A stretch of DNA of 64,000 nucleotides from an uncultured Erysipelotrichaceae bacterium (GCA_902800645.1 CADCFC010000001.1:186907-250906); one strand, 5' to 3'. Positions 38,533 through 48,798 are shown, numbered from the stretch's first letter. Notes: generated from the letters alone by a model not told the origin. Numbers and translations: made by a program.

Positions 38533-38558
38533 TAAAAAACTCTCGAAAATTCGAGAGT
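38533..38558 (-). terminator. Intrinsic terminator after pnp
   Basis: Perfect stem ACTCTCGAA/TTCGAGAGT (38539..38558) followed on the minus strand by TTTTTTAT. Ends the long rimP-pnp region. Confidence 0.85.
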
Positions 38559-38573
38559 ATTTTAATTTATTTT

Positions 38574-40793
38574 TTATTTTCTGAATTTACGTGGTCCTTT
38601 AACCGACTTATCAGGACGAGCATTGTGCTCTAATTTTCTTCCTTCAAAGCGATCAAGTTTTCTGCCTTCTTCTTCAGCTGGCTTTTCCATAAATTCTTTA
38701 GCGGAGACCTTAACTTTTCCGTGGTCATCGATTTCGATTACACGAACTTTTAATGTATCTCCAACTTTGACGACATCGCTGGCTTTATTAATGTATCCCC
38801 AACCTAAGCGGGAAACATGGCACAAGCCTTCAACGTTACCGAAGAGTTTAACGAACGCACCATAATCTTCAACTCTAGTGACTTCGCCTTCAAATTCTTC
38901 ACCAACTTTTGCTTCTCTAACAATATCAAGGATGATTTGTTTTGCTTTGTTGATGACTTCTCTATCCATGTGGTAGAGAGTGACTTGTCCATTATCTTCG
39001 ATATCAATCTTAACGTTATCGCATTGAGCGATGATTTCGTTAATGACTTTACCACCAGTACCGATAACGTCTCTAATCTTATCTTCATCAATGAAGAAGG
39101 TATCCATCTTAGGAGCGTATTTACCGACGTCTGGACGTGGTTCACTAATCGCTTTCTTCATCACTTCACGGATTTTAGCTCTCGCTTCATGAGCTTGGGC
39201 TAAAGCTTCGCGTAGAACTTCTTTAGTGACACCTTTAATCTTGATATCCATTTGTAAGGCGGTAATACCTTTTTCAGTACCAGCAACCTTGAAGTCCATA
39301 TCACCGAAGTGATCTTCTAATCCTTGAATATCAGTAAGGATGGTATATGGGTGTTTGCCATCGAGTGGTCCAGAGCTAATTAATCCCATAGCGATACCAC
39401 TAACGATACCTTTAATTGGGACACCAGCGGCCATAAGTGACATACATGAAGCACAAATACTTGCTTGAGAAGAGGAACCATTAGATTCAACAACTTCAGC
39501 AACAGTTCTAATTGTGTATGGGAATTCTTCGGCACTAGGAATAACGTAAGATAACGCTCTTTCACCTAATGCACCGTGACCGATTTCTCTTCTTCCTGGA
39601 GAGCCCATTCTTCCAACTTCACCAACAGAATATGGTGGGAAGTTATAATGATGCATCCAGTGACGAGTTTCTTCATCGGTTAAGTTATCGATGATTTGTT
39701 CATCGCTCTTAGCACCTAAGGTAGTAACAGAGATGACTTGAGTTTGTCCACGGGTGAACATCGCAGAACCATGAGTTCTTGGGAGTAAATCGACTTGAGC
39801 GTCCAAAGGACGAATCTCATCAACTTTACGTCCATCAGGTCTAATTTTCTCATCAGTGATTAATCTTCTCACTTCTTTAGCGACTAACTTTTCAAGGGTT
39901 TCTTTAACCATTGATAAAGTCTTTTGGTGAGTCTTTTCATCTTCATATTTACGAGTGTCGTAATCTTCAATGATTTCGTTTTCAATCGCATCAATCGCGT
40001 CTTGTCTTTCGAGCTTGTCGAAGATAGAGATGGCTTTAACTAAACGAGCTTCCGCTCTTTCAGTGACATCTTTTTCGATGACTGGATCACAGACATATAA
40101 ATCGATGTGACGTTTTTCTTTGCCGATTTCCTTAATGATTTTTTCTTGCCAGACACAGAGCTTTTTAATAGCCTCGTGACCAAACATTAAGGCGTCAAGC
40201 ATATCTTCTTCACTAACTTGATCAGCACCGGCTTCAACCATGTTAATGGCTTCTTTAGTACCAGCAACTGCTAAGTTAATATCGGAATGAGCTTTTTCTT
40301 CCACTGTTGGGTTAATGACGAATTTGCCGTTAACTCTTCCGACGTATACACCAGCGATAGGACCATCAAATGGAATATCAGAGATTCCAAGAGCTAAGCT
40401 TGATCCGAGCATCGCGGTCATTTCTGGTGTGCAGTCTTGGTCGACTGACATAACAGTGTTAACAATTTGGACTTCGTTACGGAATCCTTCGGAGAACATT
40501 GGTCTAATTGGACGATCAATTAATCTTGCGGTTAAGGTAGCGTGTTCTCCCGCTCTACCTTCTCTTCTTAAAAACGATCCTGGAATTTTACCAACGGCGT
40601 ATTGTTTTTCTTCATAACCAACTGTTAATGGGAAGAAATCGCCTTCTTTTGGTAAATCAGAAGCACATGCGGTGGAAAGAACAACAGTCTCATTTAATCT
40701 TACAAGAACTGCGCCGTCGGCTTGTTTAGCAATTTCGCCTGCCTCGACGACAAACTTCTTTCCTTCGAATTCTAATTCGAATACTTTTTTCAT
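38574..40793 (-). CDS. pnp: Polynucleotide phosphorylase
   Basis: 739 residues from the chosen ATG, close to the usual length. Two RNase PH-like domains (GRRE in [17 protein letters not shown]), then KH ([21 protein letters not shown]) and S1 ([21 protein letters not shown]) RNA-binding domains. It degrades RNA from the 3' end with phosphate. The frame is open to 40838, but the conserved N-terminus [14 protein letters not shown] starts at 40793, after AAGAAGAAAAAAG. Confidence 0.97.
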   Translation of the reverse strand: MKKVFELEFEGKKFVVEAGEIAKQADGAVLVRLNETVVLSTACASDLPKEGDFFPLTVGYEEKQYAVGKIPGSFLRREGRAGEHATLTARLIDRPIRPMFSEGFRNEVQIVNTVMSVDQDCTPEMTAMLGSSLALGISDIPFDGPIAGVYVGRVNGKFVINPTVEEKAHSDINLAVAGTKEAINMVEAGADQVSEEDMLDALMFGHEAIKKLCVWQEKIIKEIGKEKRHIDLYVCDPVIEKDVTERAEARLVKAISIFDKLERQDAIDAIENEIIEDYDTRKYEDEKTHQKTLSMVKETLEKLVAKEVRRLITDEKIRPDGRKVDEIRPLDAQVDLLPRTHGSAMFTRGQTQVISVTTLGAKSDEQIIDNLTDEETRHWMHHYNFPPYSVGEVGRMGSPGRREIGHGALGERALSYVIPSAEEFPYTIRTVAEVVESNGSSSQASICASCMSLMAAGVPIKGIVSGIAMGLISSGPLDGKHPYTILTDIQGLEDHFGDMDFKVAGTEKGITALQMDIKIKGVTKEVLREALAQAHEARAKIREVMKKAISEPRPDVGKYAPKMDTFFIDEDKIRDVIGTGGKVINEIIAQCDNVKIDIEDNGQVTLYHMDREVINKAKQIILDIVREAKVGEEFEGEVTRVEDYGAFVKLFGNVEGLCHVSRLGWGYINKASDVVKVGDTLKVRVIEIDDHGKVKVSAKEFMEKPAEEEGRKLDRFEGRKLEHNARPDKSVKGPRKFRK

Positions 40794-40851
40794 TTCTTTT
40801 TTCTTCTTTCTAAATAACATACGGGAGTATATTAACATTAGTTAATCATCT

Positions 40852-40882
40852 AATCAACAAAAAAGAAGCACAAGTGCTTCTT
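40852..40882 (-). terminator. Intrinsic terminator after rpsO
   Basis: Perfect stem AAGAAGCACA/AGTGCTTCTT (40863..40882, minus strand run TTTTTTGTTG). Separates rpsO from pnp, so pnp may have its own promoter or be reached by read-through. Confidence 0.85.
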
Positions 40883-40899
40883 ATCTGTTTTTCTTTCGC

Positions 40900-41169
40900 T
40901 TATTTTCTTAAGCCGAGAGCAACGATGAGTCTTAAATAAGATTCACGGTCTGTTCTAGCTAAATAATCAAGTAAGCTTCTACGTTGACCAACGAGAATCA
41001 TTAAGCCTCTTTTACTAGCGGCGTCTTTGTGATTCTTCTTTAGGTGTTCAGTTAACGCTTTGATTTGTTCGGTGAGTAAGGCAACTTGAACTTCAACAGA
41101 ACCAGTGTCTTTTTCATTCTTACCGAATGTCTTGACGATTTCAGCTTTTCTTTCTTTGGAAAGTGCCAT
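40900..41169 (-). CDS. rpsO: 30S ribosomal protein S15
   Basis: 89 residues with the S15 core: ALLTEQIKALTEHLKKNHKD and LMILVGQRRSLLDYLARTD. Binds the 16S rRNA three-way junction. The order ribF-rpsO-pnp is standard in Bacillota. A strong AAGGAGG ribosome site precedes the ATG. Confidence 0.98.
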   Translation of the reverse strand: MALSKERKAEIVKTFGKNEKDTGSVEVQVALLTEQIKALTEHLKKNHKDAASKRGLMILVGQRRSLLDYLARTDRESYLRLIVALGLRK

Positions 41170-41172
41170 CGC

Positions 41173-41258
41173 TAAGTTCCTCCTTATTTTTTCTTAACTT
41201 AAGCCCGGGATGTTCGTTGAGGATTCGAAACTCCTAGAAATAAGTCGCTGGTAGTATC
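41173..41258 (-). promoter_or_regulatory. rpsO leader, possible S15 autoregulatory structure
   Basis: The leader contains CTTATTT (41244..41238) complementary to AAATAAG (41189..41183) directly before the GGAGG ribosome site, enclosing a hairpin GGAGTTTCGAATCCTC. This could form a junction that S15 binds to block its own translation, as known for other S15 leaders. No family match could be tested. Confidence 0.35.
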
Positions 41259-41314
41259 TTATATTAATTATTTACTAAAAGTAAAGATAAATATTATGAA
41301 AATATATATCTCAA

Positions 41315-42214
41315 TTAGTTTAATTCATTTTTTGCGCATTCTTTGTCTTTTTCAAGTTGCGCTTTCAAATCTTCTAAGCTCGCAAATTTTTGAATGTCAC
41401 GAATATATTTTATGAATTGAACCTCGATCTCTTTGCCGTATAGATTATCGTGGTAATTTAGTAAATGGACCTCAATGATTGGATCTTTAAGTTCCATGAT
41501 GGTTGGATGGGTACTCATAGAGATAATTGATTTATATCTTTTTCCAAGTAGCTTAACATAACCGATATAAACACCGATTTTTGGAAGCACATATGGGTAA
41601 GTTAAATCTAAATTAGCGGTTGGAAAGCCAATCTTCATTCCATTATGACTTCCTTCCACTATCATACCGCTAACTGAATATGGGCGATTAAGGAGTTTAT
41701 GAACGCTTTCCATTTCTCCATTATTAATAAGTTCTCTAATCACTCTACTACTAACTTTTTTATCTTCGATAGTTAATAAAGGATAAACGTAGACATCAAA
41801 ATATTTTTTAAGATCTTCTTTATCCCCACTTGCGGCTTTTCCAAAATGATAATCCTCACCAATATAAATCCTTTGAGGATTTATTTTAAGTAGAATCTTA
41901 TTGATAAAATCTTCTTTAGAGACATCCAATAATTCTTTACAAACTCTTAAAACATAGAGGTATTTAACACCCAACTCTTTAAGAATATTTGCCTTATCAA
42001 ATAGGGAAGTAATGTGAGAATATTTGATACTTTTCCCAAGTATAAAAGAAGGAGAAATATCAAAAGTCATCACTCCGGTGTCTCTTTCTTTAACCGCCTC
42101 TTTAATCATCTTTTGATGACCGATATGAACACCATCAAAATAACCGAGAACGAGGTTAATGTCACTATTTTCACTCAGTTCAATTTTGTTGATGTCGATT
42201 TCAATAATTTGCAC
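41315..42214 (-). CDS. ribF: Bifunctional riboflavin kinase / FAD synthetase
   Basis: 299 residues. The N-terminal nucleotidyltransferase has LGYFDGVHIGHQKM, and the C-terminal flavokinase has GMKIGFPTANLDLT with the following ISMSTHP metal/ATP segment (family motif normally has GTNPT). It makes FMN and FAD from riboflavin. Directly adjoins truB (no gap). Confidence 0.95.
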   Translation of the reverse strand: MQIIEIDINKIELSENSDINLVLGYFDGVHIGHQKMIKEAVKERDTGVMTFDISPSFILGKSIKYSHITSLFDKANILKELGVKYLYVLRVCKELLDVSKEDFINKILLKINPQRIYIGEDYHFGKAASGDKEDLKKYFDVYVYPLLTIEDKKVSSRVIRELINNGEMESVHKLLNRPYSVSGMIVEGSHNGMKIGFPTANLDLTYPYVLPKIGVYIGYVKLLGKRYKSIISMSTHPTIMELKDPIIEVHLLNYHDNLYGKEIEVQFIKYIRDIQKFASLEDLKAQLEKDKECAKNELN

Positions 42215-43078
42215 TTAAAATAATCCTCTAACAAATCTAAATTTGTTATTCTCTTTTTGATATATAGCGATAGCGGTTTTATTACTATCACTAACTAATA
42301 TTGTATTCTTATTTGTACTAAAATCTAAATATGTTCTTTTTCCGTTTTTAATATCTTCAATATCGCTATCTTTTAAAGTCACTACTTCAATAAAACGAGA
42401 AAGAATCTCATAAGTGGAATATATCTTATAGTTATTATTAGCTAAATCAGTTAAGGAATAAGCTTCATCAACTTTAAAGCAATCAACAGAAATTCTTCTT
42501 AATTGGATCAAGTGACCTACAGTATCAAGTTTATTAGCAATGTCACTACCGAGACTTCTAATATATGTCCCTTTAGATACTTTACAGTAGAATCTAATAG
42601 TAGAATCATTCTTATTATAATCGAGTAATTTAATGTCAAAGACATTAATTTTACGCGTAGGTCTATCGACTTCTATTCCTTTATGCGCATACTCATATAA
42701 TCTTTTCCCGTTCACGTGAATTGCACTAGTTAAAGGAGGAATTTGTTCGCTTTCCCCTAAAAAAGAAAGGAGGACTTTACTAATTTGTTCTTCGTTTAAT
42801 TCTTTGACACTTTTAGTTTCAATGACTTCACTTTCATTATCTAAAGTTGAAGTTGCTTCTCCAAGTTTTAAGGTTGCTTCATATTCTTTAATAGAATCTT
42901 TAAAGAAAGTAACCGCTTTTGTTGATTTACCAAAGGCCATAATAAGTAAGCCACTAGCAAAAGGATCGAGAGTACCGACATATCCAACTTTTTTCTCGTT
43001 AAATAGTCTCGCTAACTTATTAGCGCTACTACGACTAGTTTCTCCAATAGGTTTATCGAATAATAAAATTCCGTCCAT
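42215..43078 (-). CDS. truB: tRNA pseudouridine(55) synthase
   Basis: 287 residues. LLFDKPIGETSRSSANKLAR is the usual N-terminal motif and GYVGTLDPFASGLL carries the catalytic Asp. It makes pseudouridine 55 in tRNA. Short C-terminal PUA-like extension. In the conserved infB-rbfA-truB-ribF order. Confidence 0.96.
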   Translation of the reverse strand: MDGILLFDKPIGETSRSSANKLARLFNEKKVGYVGTLDPFASGLLIMAFGKSTKAVTFFKDSIKEYEATLKLGEATSTLDNESEVIETKSVKELNEEQISKVLLSFLGESEQIPPLTSAIHVNGKRLYEYAHKGIEVDRPTRKINVFDIKLLDYNKNDSTIRFYCKVSKGTYIRSLGSDIANKLDTVGHLIQLRRISVDCFKVDEAYSLTDLANNNYKIYSTYEILSRFIEVVTLKDSDIEDIKNGKRTYLDFSTNKNTILVSDSNKTAIAIYQKENNKFRFVRGLF

Positions 43079-43104
43079 AATATAAAAAGAGATATAAATA
43101 TCTC

Positions 43105-43431
43105 TTATTTCTTTAATAATTCTTCAATTCTCTCTTCTTTTTTATATCCTTCATCAAGGACAAAGCGAATTTCAGGGACTCGACGAGTGTCAAGTTTCTT
43201 AGCGAGTTCGCTTCTAATATAGCCTTTCGCTTTATTTAAAACTTCTAAAGAAGGAGCGATATCTTTTTCAATGATGAAAGAGACGTAAACTGTCGCATAA
43301 GAGAAATCCTTAGACACTCTTACTTCAGGGATAGAAACAAATCCTAAGTGAGGATCTTTTACCTGAAATTGAATGATTTCGGCAATGTTCTTTCTAATAA
43401 TAGAAGCAATACGTTCTTGTTTATTCGCCAT
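43105..43431 (-). CDS. rbfA: 30S ribosome-binding factor RbfA
   Basis: 108 residues beginning NKQERIASIIRKNIAEIIQ and containing PEVRVSKDFSYATVYVSF and the C-terminal VPEIRFVLDEG motif. It assists 30S maturation and cold adaptation. The start follows a GGAGAG site and overlaps the infB stop by 1 nt. Confidence 0.95.
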   Translation of the reverse strand: MANKQERIASIIRKNIAEIIQFQVKDPHLGFVSIPEVRVSKDFSYATVYVSFIIEKDIAPSLEVLNKAKGYIRSELAKKLDTRRVPEIRFVLDEGYKKEERIEELLKK

Positions 43432-45260
43432 TAGTCGCTCTCCACCATTTCATATCCTTCAATGATGTCATTTTCTTTAACATCGTTAAAGTTTTCAATT
43501 AACATACCACATTCAAAGCCAGCCTTAACTTCCTTGACTTGGTCTTTTTCTCTTTGTAAAGAAGCAAGTTTACCAGTAAAGACAACAACACCATCACGAA
43601 TAACGCGTACTAAGGAATTTGCTTTAATTACTCCGTCAGTCACCATACATCCGGCAATTGTTCCGATTTTAGAAACTTTGAACAATCTTCTAATCTCTGC
43701 TTGACCAGTAACTTTTTCAACGAGTTCTTTTTTAAGCATGCCTTTCATCGCTGCTTGAATTTCTTCAATTAAAGCGTAGATGATGTTATGTAATCTAATT
43801 TCAACTTTTTCTTCTTCCGCTTTTGCTCTTGTTTTAGCGTCAGGTCTAACGTTAAAGCCATAAACAATAGCCTTAGAAGCGCTGGCCAAAAGGATATCAC
43901 CTTCAGTAATCGCACCACTGGTAGCACGAATAACATTAATCTTAATGTTATCAGTGTTAAGTTTTTCTAAAGATGACTTAACTGCTTCAGCACTACCTGT
44001 GCTATCAGCTTTAATAATGACATTAATTGTTTGAACTTCACCAGCTTTAGACATATTGAATAAGTCTTCTAAGCTAGCCGCACTACTCTTATTCTTTTCT
44101 CTAGCTTCTTTAAGTTGTTTACGTTTTAAAGCGATGGAACGAGCTTCGCTCTCTTCAGAGAAGGCCATAAAATGATCTCCTGCTTCAGGAACTTCAGCTA
44201 ATCCAATAACACTTACTGGAGTTGAAGGAGTAGCAACAGAAAGAACTTTCTTAAATTCATTAGTCATTCTTCTCGCTTTACCATAAGAAGAACCTACGAC
44301 TAAGTAGTCACCTTCTTTTAAGGTACCGTTTTGAATGAGCAAGGTTGCCTTTGGGCCTTCGTTTTTATCGAGTTTAGCTTCAAGAACTGTGCCTAAAGCG
44401 TATCGATCTGGGTTAGCTTTGAGTTCGCTCATTTCACTAACTAAAAGAATTGCTTCGAGTAAGCCATCAATGTTTTGTTTCTGCTTTGCAGAAATTTCCA
44501 CCATGATGTTTTCTCCACCATATTCTTCGGCAACGATTTCGTGCGCCATAAGTTCATTTTTAACTCTAGAAGGATCGGCCCCTGGTTTATCGATTTTATT
44601 AATTGCGACAATGATAGGAACTCCAGCGCTCTTAGCGTGATCGATAGCTTCGATTGTTTGAGGCATAACCCCATCATCAGCGGCGACCACTAAAACAACG
44701 ATATCAGTAACAGAAGCACCACGACTTCTCATCGCAGTAAAAGCTTCGTGACCTGGAGTGTCAATAAAGGTAATTTTTTGACCTTTGATTTCTTTTTGAT
44801 AAGCACCGATTTCTTGAGAAATACCACCGACTTCTCCGGCGACGAGGTTAGAATTTCTAATCGCATCGATTAAGGTAGTCTTACCGTGATCAACGTGACC
44901 CATAATTGTAACAACTGGAGGACGTGGTTTAAGTTTAGAAGGATCGTCATTAATGACGACATCTTCAAAGTTTTCGGCAGCAACAATCACTTTTTTCTCA
45001 AAGTCATAACCGAATTGTAAACAAACTAATCCGATTAATTCATCATCGAGAATACTATTGATAGTTATCATTTTTCCTTGCATAAAAAGGAATTTGATAA
45101 TGTCTGCAACTGGAACATTAAGTGCTTTAGAAAGCTCGGCAGTAGAAATCGCACCGGTATAAACAAATTTACCACCATTAACTTTGGTCTTTGTTTTATC
45201 AGCGCTTACTTTAGTGGAAACATTAGTTTCTCTTTCAAATGTTTGCTTGTTCTTTCCCAT
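43431..45260 (-). CDS. infB: Translation initiation factor IF-2 (short form)
   Basis: 609 residues from the ATG at 45260 (an ATG two codons upstream also exists but is too close to GAGG). GTPase motifs: TIMGHVDHGKTTLIDAIR, DTPGHEAF and NKIDKPGADP. The N-terminal domain is short, lacking the long repeat region of Bacillus IF-2, as in Mollicutes. It brings fMet-tRNA to the 30S subunit. No ylxQ gene lies between rnpM and infB. Confidence 0.96.
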   Translation of the reverse strand: MGKNKQTFERETNVSTKVSADKTKTKVNGGKFVYTGAISTAELSKALNVPVADIIKFLFMQGKMITINSILDDELIGLVCLQFGYDFEKKVIVAAENFEDVVINDDPSKLKPRPPVVTIMGHVDHGKTTLIDAIRNSNLVAGEVGGISQEIGAYQKEIKGQKITFIDTPGHEAFTAMRSRGASVTDIVVLVVAADDGVMPQTIEAIDHAKSAGVPIIVAINKIDKPGADPSRVKNELMAHEIVAEEYGGENIMVEISAKQKQNIDGLLEAILLVSEMSELKANPDRYALGTVLEAKLDKNEGPKATLLIQNGTLKEGDYLVVGSSYGKARRMTNEFKKVLSVATPSTPVSVIGLAEVPEAGDHFMAFSEESEARSIALKRKQLKEAREKNKSSAASLEDLFNMSKAGEVQTINVIIKADSTGSAEAVKSSLEKLNTDNIKINVIRATSGAITEGDILLASASKAIVYGFNVRPDAKTRAKAEEEKVEIRLHNIIYALIEEIQAAMKGMLKKELVEKVTGQAEIRRLFKVSKIGTIAGCMVTDGVIKANSLVRVIRDGVVVFTGKLASLQREKDQVKEVKAGFECGMLIENFNDVKENDIIEGYEMVESD

Positions 45261-45265
45261 TGTCA

Positions 45266-45535
45266 TTACCTCTTTTCTTCACTTAATATCTGGATTAATT
45301 CGTCGTAAATAGAATCTTTAACGTCACTTTCAAGTGCTTTAGAAAAAGCGTGACGTTTTTTTGCTTCTAAAATTACTGAAATTTCCTTTTTGATGTAACA
45401 TCCTCTTCCCATCATATTTTGATTTAAATCAACCTTTACTTCTTTATTAGAGATAACAACACGAAATAGATTTTTCTTTTCATGCTTTTCTCTACTAATA
45501 ATACAAGTGCGAATTATAGGAAGGGTTTTATTCAT
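45266..45535 (-). CDS. rnpM: YlxR/RnpM family protein (RNase P modulator)
   Basis: 89 residues with the YlxR core RTCIISREKHEKKNLFRVV and RGCYIKKE, normally RTCxxxRxxxxKxxLxR and GRGxYxC. The family is reported to bind RNA and modulate RNase P in Bacillus. Standard position between nusA and infB supports the call. Confidence 0.88.
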   Translation of the reverse strand: MNKTLPIIRTCIISREKHEKKNLFRVVISNKEVKVDLNQNMMGRGCYIKKEISVILEAKKRHAFSKALESDVKDSIYDELIQILSEEKR

Positions 45536-45554
45536 AATAATTTAATTAATTAAA

Positions 45555-47216
45555 TTAGTCTTCGTCGTAATATTGATCATATTCATCGTAATCAATATCT
45601 TCATCATCTCTTTCGACACTCTCTTCGTTCTCTTCTTCCTCGAGTTCTTTGAGTTCTTCTTCAGTATAGATAGACATACGTGGTCCATCAGCGTGAGTAA
45701 TAACTGGAGCGTCGTTTTCTTTCTCTTCGGTTTTCTTTTTACGTTTTGAATAAGATGATTTCTTTTCTTTCTTAGAAGAATCTTCTTCAAGAGCTTTTTC
45801 TAAAGATTCAAGAGTTGTTGTGGTCTTAACAGAAGTAGATGGAGCAGCTTTTTCTTCTTTAACTGGTTCTTCCGCTTTTACTTCTTCACTAACTTCCTCC
45901 TTCTTCTCTTCAACTGGTTTAGAAATTTCTTCGCTTTCAGCGACTTCTTCTAAGGCTGTATCAAAGTCATTGGATTCGTCTTCATAATTACGTTCTTGAG
46001 GAGCAACATATCCTTCTGGTAATCCTGGGAGGACTGTTTCTTCTTTATTTTGATATACAAGAGCTTCTCTTTGAGCTTCCATGACTCTTCTTGCTCTTTC
46101 TTCCATATCAAGAGAAGAGAGTTCTTCAAATGTTTGAAATTCAAGACCTTCGTTAAGGGCGTCACTTTCGATCTTGATATCGATGTTATAGCCAGTAAGC
46201 TTAACCGCTAAACGGGCGTTAACACCTTTTCTACCGATTGCTAAAGATAAGGAGTCGTCTTTAACAACAACAACGGCAGACTTATTTTCTTCATCAACTT
46301 TAACACCAACTACACGAGCAGGTTTTAAAGCTTCCATGATGTATAGGCCAGCGTTATCTTTATAGCTGATAATATCAATCTTTTCTTTAGAAGAACCATT
46401 TCCAAGTTGAGAAACAACTTTTTGGATTCTACTACCATTAGGACCAATACAGGCGCCTGCTGGATCAACATTAACATCATTAGAATAAACGGCAACTTTA
46501 CTTCTTTCGCCAGCTTCTCTAGCTAAAGCTTTAATAATAATCGTGCCATCATATATATCGTGAATTTCATCGGTCATTAATGCCTTTAAGAAACCTTCAG
46601 AAGCACGGGAAACGACAATATGCGCTCCTTTTGTGCCGGTTGCGACATCATTAACGAATAATTTGATATTTTCACCAATCGCGAATTTTTCATCTTTAAT
46701 CATTTCTTTTCTTGGTAGATAAACAGAAGTTCTTCCAATATTAATAGAAGCACCACGGTCATCATATTGTTCCACTCTACCAGTGATTAAAGTATTGATT
46801 TTATCTTTGAATTGTTCGTGAAGGATTTCTTTTTCTGCTTCGGCGAATTTTTGTTTCATTAAGTTTTTAACTGTTAAAACAATCGCTTTACGAAGTTCAT
46901 CAATATTCGCATAGATTCTAAACTCATCACCAACTTTATATTTCTTACTTGGATCGAGTTCGTGCGCATCTTCTGCTGAGATTTCTAATAAATCATCTTC
47001 AACGTCAGCGACGACGTTTTTGATTTGATACATTTCAATAACACCTTTTTCGAGGTCGATATTGACATTCACTAAAGCATCATCACCACCAACGCTCTTC
47101 TTAAACGCCTTGGTCATAGATTCTTTAAGTGATTCTAATACGCGCTCTCTTGAGATGCCCTTATTAATCTCAATTTGCTCAAGCGCTGCATTAATTTCGT
47201 TTACATTAATAGCCAT
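45555..47216 (-). CDS. nusA: Transcription factor NusA with a long acidic tail
   Basis: 553 residues. N-terminal domain, S1 domain (ALITGRVEQYDDRGASINIG), KH domains (DPAGACIGPNGSRIQKVVSQ; LSLAIGRKGVNARLAVKLTG). The tail from about residue 410 is a Glu/Lys-rich low-complexity region ending in DEDIDYDEYDQYYDED, longer and more acidic than the roughly 370-residue Bacillus form, which has no such tail. It controls pausing, termination and antitermination. Confidence 0.95.
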   Translation of the reverse strand: MAINVNEINAALEQIEINKGISRERVLESLKESMTKAFKKSVGGDDALVNVNIDLEKGVIEMYQIKNVVADVEDDLLEISAEDAHELDPSKKYKVGDEFRIYANIDELRKAIVLTVKNLMKQKFAEAEKEILHEQFKDKINTLITGRVEQYDDRGASINIGRTSVYLPRKEMIKDEKFAIGENIKLFVNDVATGTKGAHIVVSRASEGFLKALMTDEIHDIYDGTIIIKALAREAGERSKVAVYSNDVNVDPAGACIGPNGSRIQKVVSQLGNGSSKEKIDIISYKDNAGLYIMEALKPARVVGVKVDEENKSAVVVVKDDSLSLAIGRKGVNARLAVKLTGYNIDIKIESDALNEGLEFQTFEELSSLDMEERARRVMEAQREALVYQNKEETVLPGLPEGYVAPQERNYEDESNDFDTALEEVAESEEISKPVEEKKEEVSEEVKAEEPVKEEKAAPSTSVKTTTTLESLEKALEEDSSKKEKKSSYSKRKKKTEEKENDAPVITHADGPRMSIYTEEELKELEEEENEESVERDDEDIDYDEYDQYYDED

Positions 47217-47227
47217 AAATACACTCC

Positions 47228-47686
47228 TTAAAATTTAATTGCTAAACGAATTTTATATATATTATTAAATAATATAACTATTTCTTTTACTCTGGTTTTA
47301 ACTCGGTATTCAAGAATAAAACTATCATCTTTAACTTCTTTAATTGTTCCTTCAAAGATGTTTTCTCCGTTAATCGCGTTATTAACGTGAACATTCACAT
47401 AACGATTAACGTAATCTTTTAAGGATTCAATTTTTAATGGTTTCTCCGCTCCTAAAGAAGAGATATCAAGCATATAAGCCTCATTACTATCATCAATATT
47501 ATCGAGATATGCGCTTAATTCATTAGTGACTTCAACAATCATATTCATATCGATTGGTTCAACCTTATCAATAACGATAGAAAGAATGTTTTCGCCTTTC
47601 TCGTTTCTTTTAGTAATTGAAACTGGTTCATATCCTAAAGAAACAATTTTCTCTTCAAGTAAGCTTTTGATTTTAGTTAAATCCAT
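47228..47686 (-). CDS. rimP: Ribosome maturation factor RimP
   Basis: 152 residues from ATG at 47686, five bases after GGAAGG. The family pattern is VSITKRNEKGENILSIVIDK, then LDISSLGAEKPLK (LEVSSPGxxRPL-like), with Ala and Glu replacing the usual Pro and Arg region. It helps 30S assembly and heads the nusA operon. A terminator-like hairpin lies just upstream. Confidence 0.9.
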   Translation of the reverse strand: MDLTKIKSLLEEKIVSLGYEPVSITKRNEKGENILSIVIDKVEPIDMNMIVEVTNELSAYLDNIDDSNEAYMLDISSLGAEKPLKIESLKDYVNRYVNVHVNNAINGENIFEGTIKEVKDDSFILEYRVKTRVKEIVILFNNIYKIRLAIKF

Positions 47687-47699
47687 GAGCACCTTCCTT

Positions 47700-47729
47700 A
47701 AAAATAAAGAGCGGCACTAGGCCACTCTT
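47700..47729 (-). promoter_or_regulatory. Terminator-like hairpin in the rimP-nusA operon leader
   Basis: Stem AAGAGTGGC/GCCGCTCTT with one mismatch, followed on the minus strand by TTATTTTT and then the ribosome site of rimP. It could end the acyltransferase transcript upstream or act as an attenuator for the nusA operon. Its position 14 nt before the start favours a regulatory leader (inference). Confidence 0.5.
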
Positions 47730-47817
47730 ATTCAGAGTAATTTTACGTTTATTGCTAAACGCATAATTATATTATTTGAATATAAATCTTAAATCAACCA
47801 CTTTTTTAAAAATATTA

Positions 47818-48798
47818 TTAACCTATCTGCTTTCTATTTCTGAAGAAGTTATAAATAAGGGCAATTATTAACGGGCAAATAATCGAAATAGGAATAACAA
47901 TATAATTCACATAGGTAACGTTTAAATAAGAATAAATCAATTGCATGAATAATCGATGAGATAGATATAGAAATAATGGCCCACTTTTTCCGAATAGAGA
48001 ATATAATCTTTCTCCTAAAATGAACTTTGGATTTTTGATCGAATAAATGAAACAAATTGAGGCGAGTAAAATAGAAGACAAATAGAATTCATTCACTTTG
48101 GAATGTAAATGTAAATGCATATAGGCTTCTAAAGAGCCGCTTATAAAAAGAAGAACAACTAAAATAATAAATAATAAAGTGGGAATATTTTTAATATTCT
48201 TTTCATGGTCATAAAAATAAGTGCCAAGTAAAAAACAAGGTAAACCGGTGAAAATAAAATTCCTTGTCACATGGGGGTCACTAAACACTCCAAAATCATA
48301 TATTCCCGCGATTAATCTAAAGACATAAATGTTAATTAAAATAACACTAGGAATAATAATCATGTATTTAGATTCATGAATCCACTTAATCTTATAAATG
48401 AATGGAAAGATTAAATAGCAAAGGATCAAAGCGATAGTAAACCACAAAAAACTAGTTTTCGGTTTATAAACATTAAAAAAATTAATAAAGCTAGTTGGAT
48501 AACTACCAAATTTAGAAATATTAATCGGAATAAAAATCGCACAATAAATAGCGAAAGTAACTATCGAAATAATCAATAATCTTAAGCATCGAAATAAAGT
48601 GTCTTTCTTATAGGAATAATCACTTTTAGCGAGCGTTTTATTATAAAAATAACTAGACAAAATAAAGAAAAAGATGACCGTTCCTCTTCCTAATGAGTCA
48701 AAATAAAAATCACCACTTTTAAATGAAGCGTGAACAAAGACCACTAATACCGCAAAAAATAGTTCAAAGAAATAAAGTCGATAATTAATCTTTCTCAT
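47818..48798 (-). CDS. Acyltransferase 3 family membrane protein
   Basis: 326 residues with about ten hydrophobic segments. The N-terminal pattern ELFFAVLVVFVHASF, then FDSLGRGTVIFFFILSSYFY, matches the acyltransferase 3 (NolL/OafB) family, where the His of VHAS is conserved. Such enzymes O-acetylate surface polysaccharides. It overlaps licD by 4 nt, so both may modify the same glycan. Substrate unknown. Confidence 0.85.
   Translation of the reverse strand: MRKINYRLYFFELFFAVLVVFVHASFKSGDFYFDSLGRGTVIFFFILSSYFYNKTLAKSDYSYKKDTLFRCLRLLIISIVTFAIYCAIFIPINISKFGSYPTSFINFFNVYKPKTSFLWFTIALILCYLIFPFIYKIKWIHESKYMIIIPSVILINIYVFRLIAGIYDFGVFSDPHVTRNFIFTGLPCFLLGTYFYDHEKNIKNIPTLLFIILVVLLFISGSLEAYMHLHLHSKVNEFYLSSILLASICFIYSIKNPKFILGERLYSLFGKSGPLFLYLSHRLFMQLIYSYLNVTYVNYIVIPISIICPLIIALIYNFFRNRKQIG

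Noticed and set aside
38804-39203. Long antisense and alternate-frame open frames over pnp
   Set aside because: They mirror the conserved pnp coding sequence and show no motif or ribosome site of their own.
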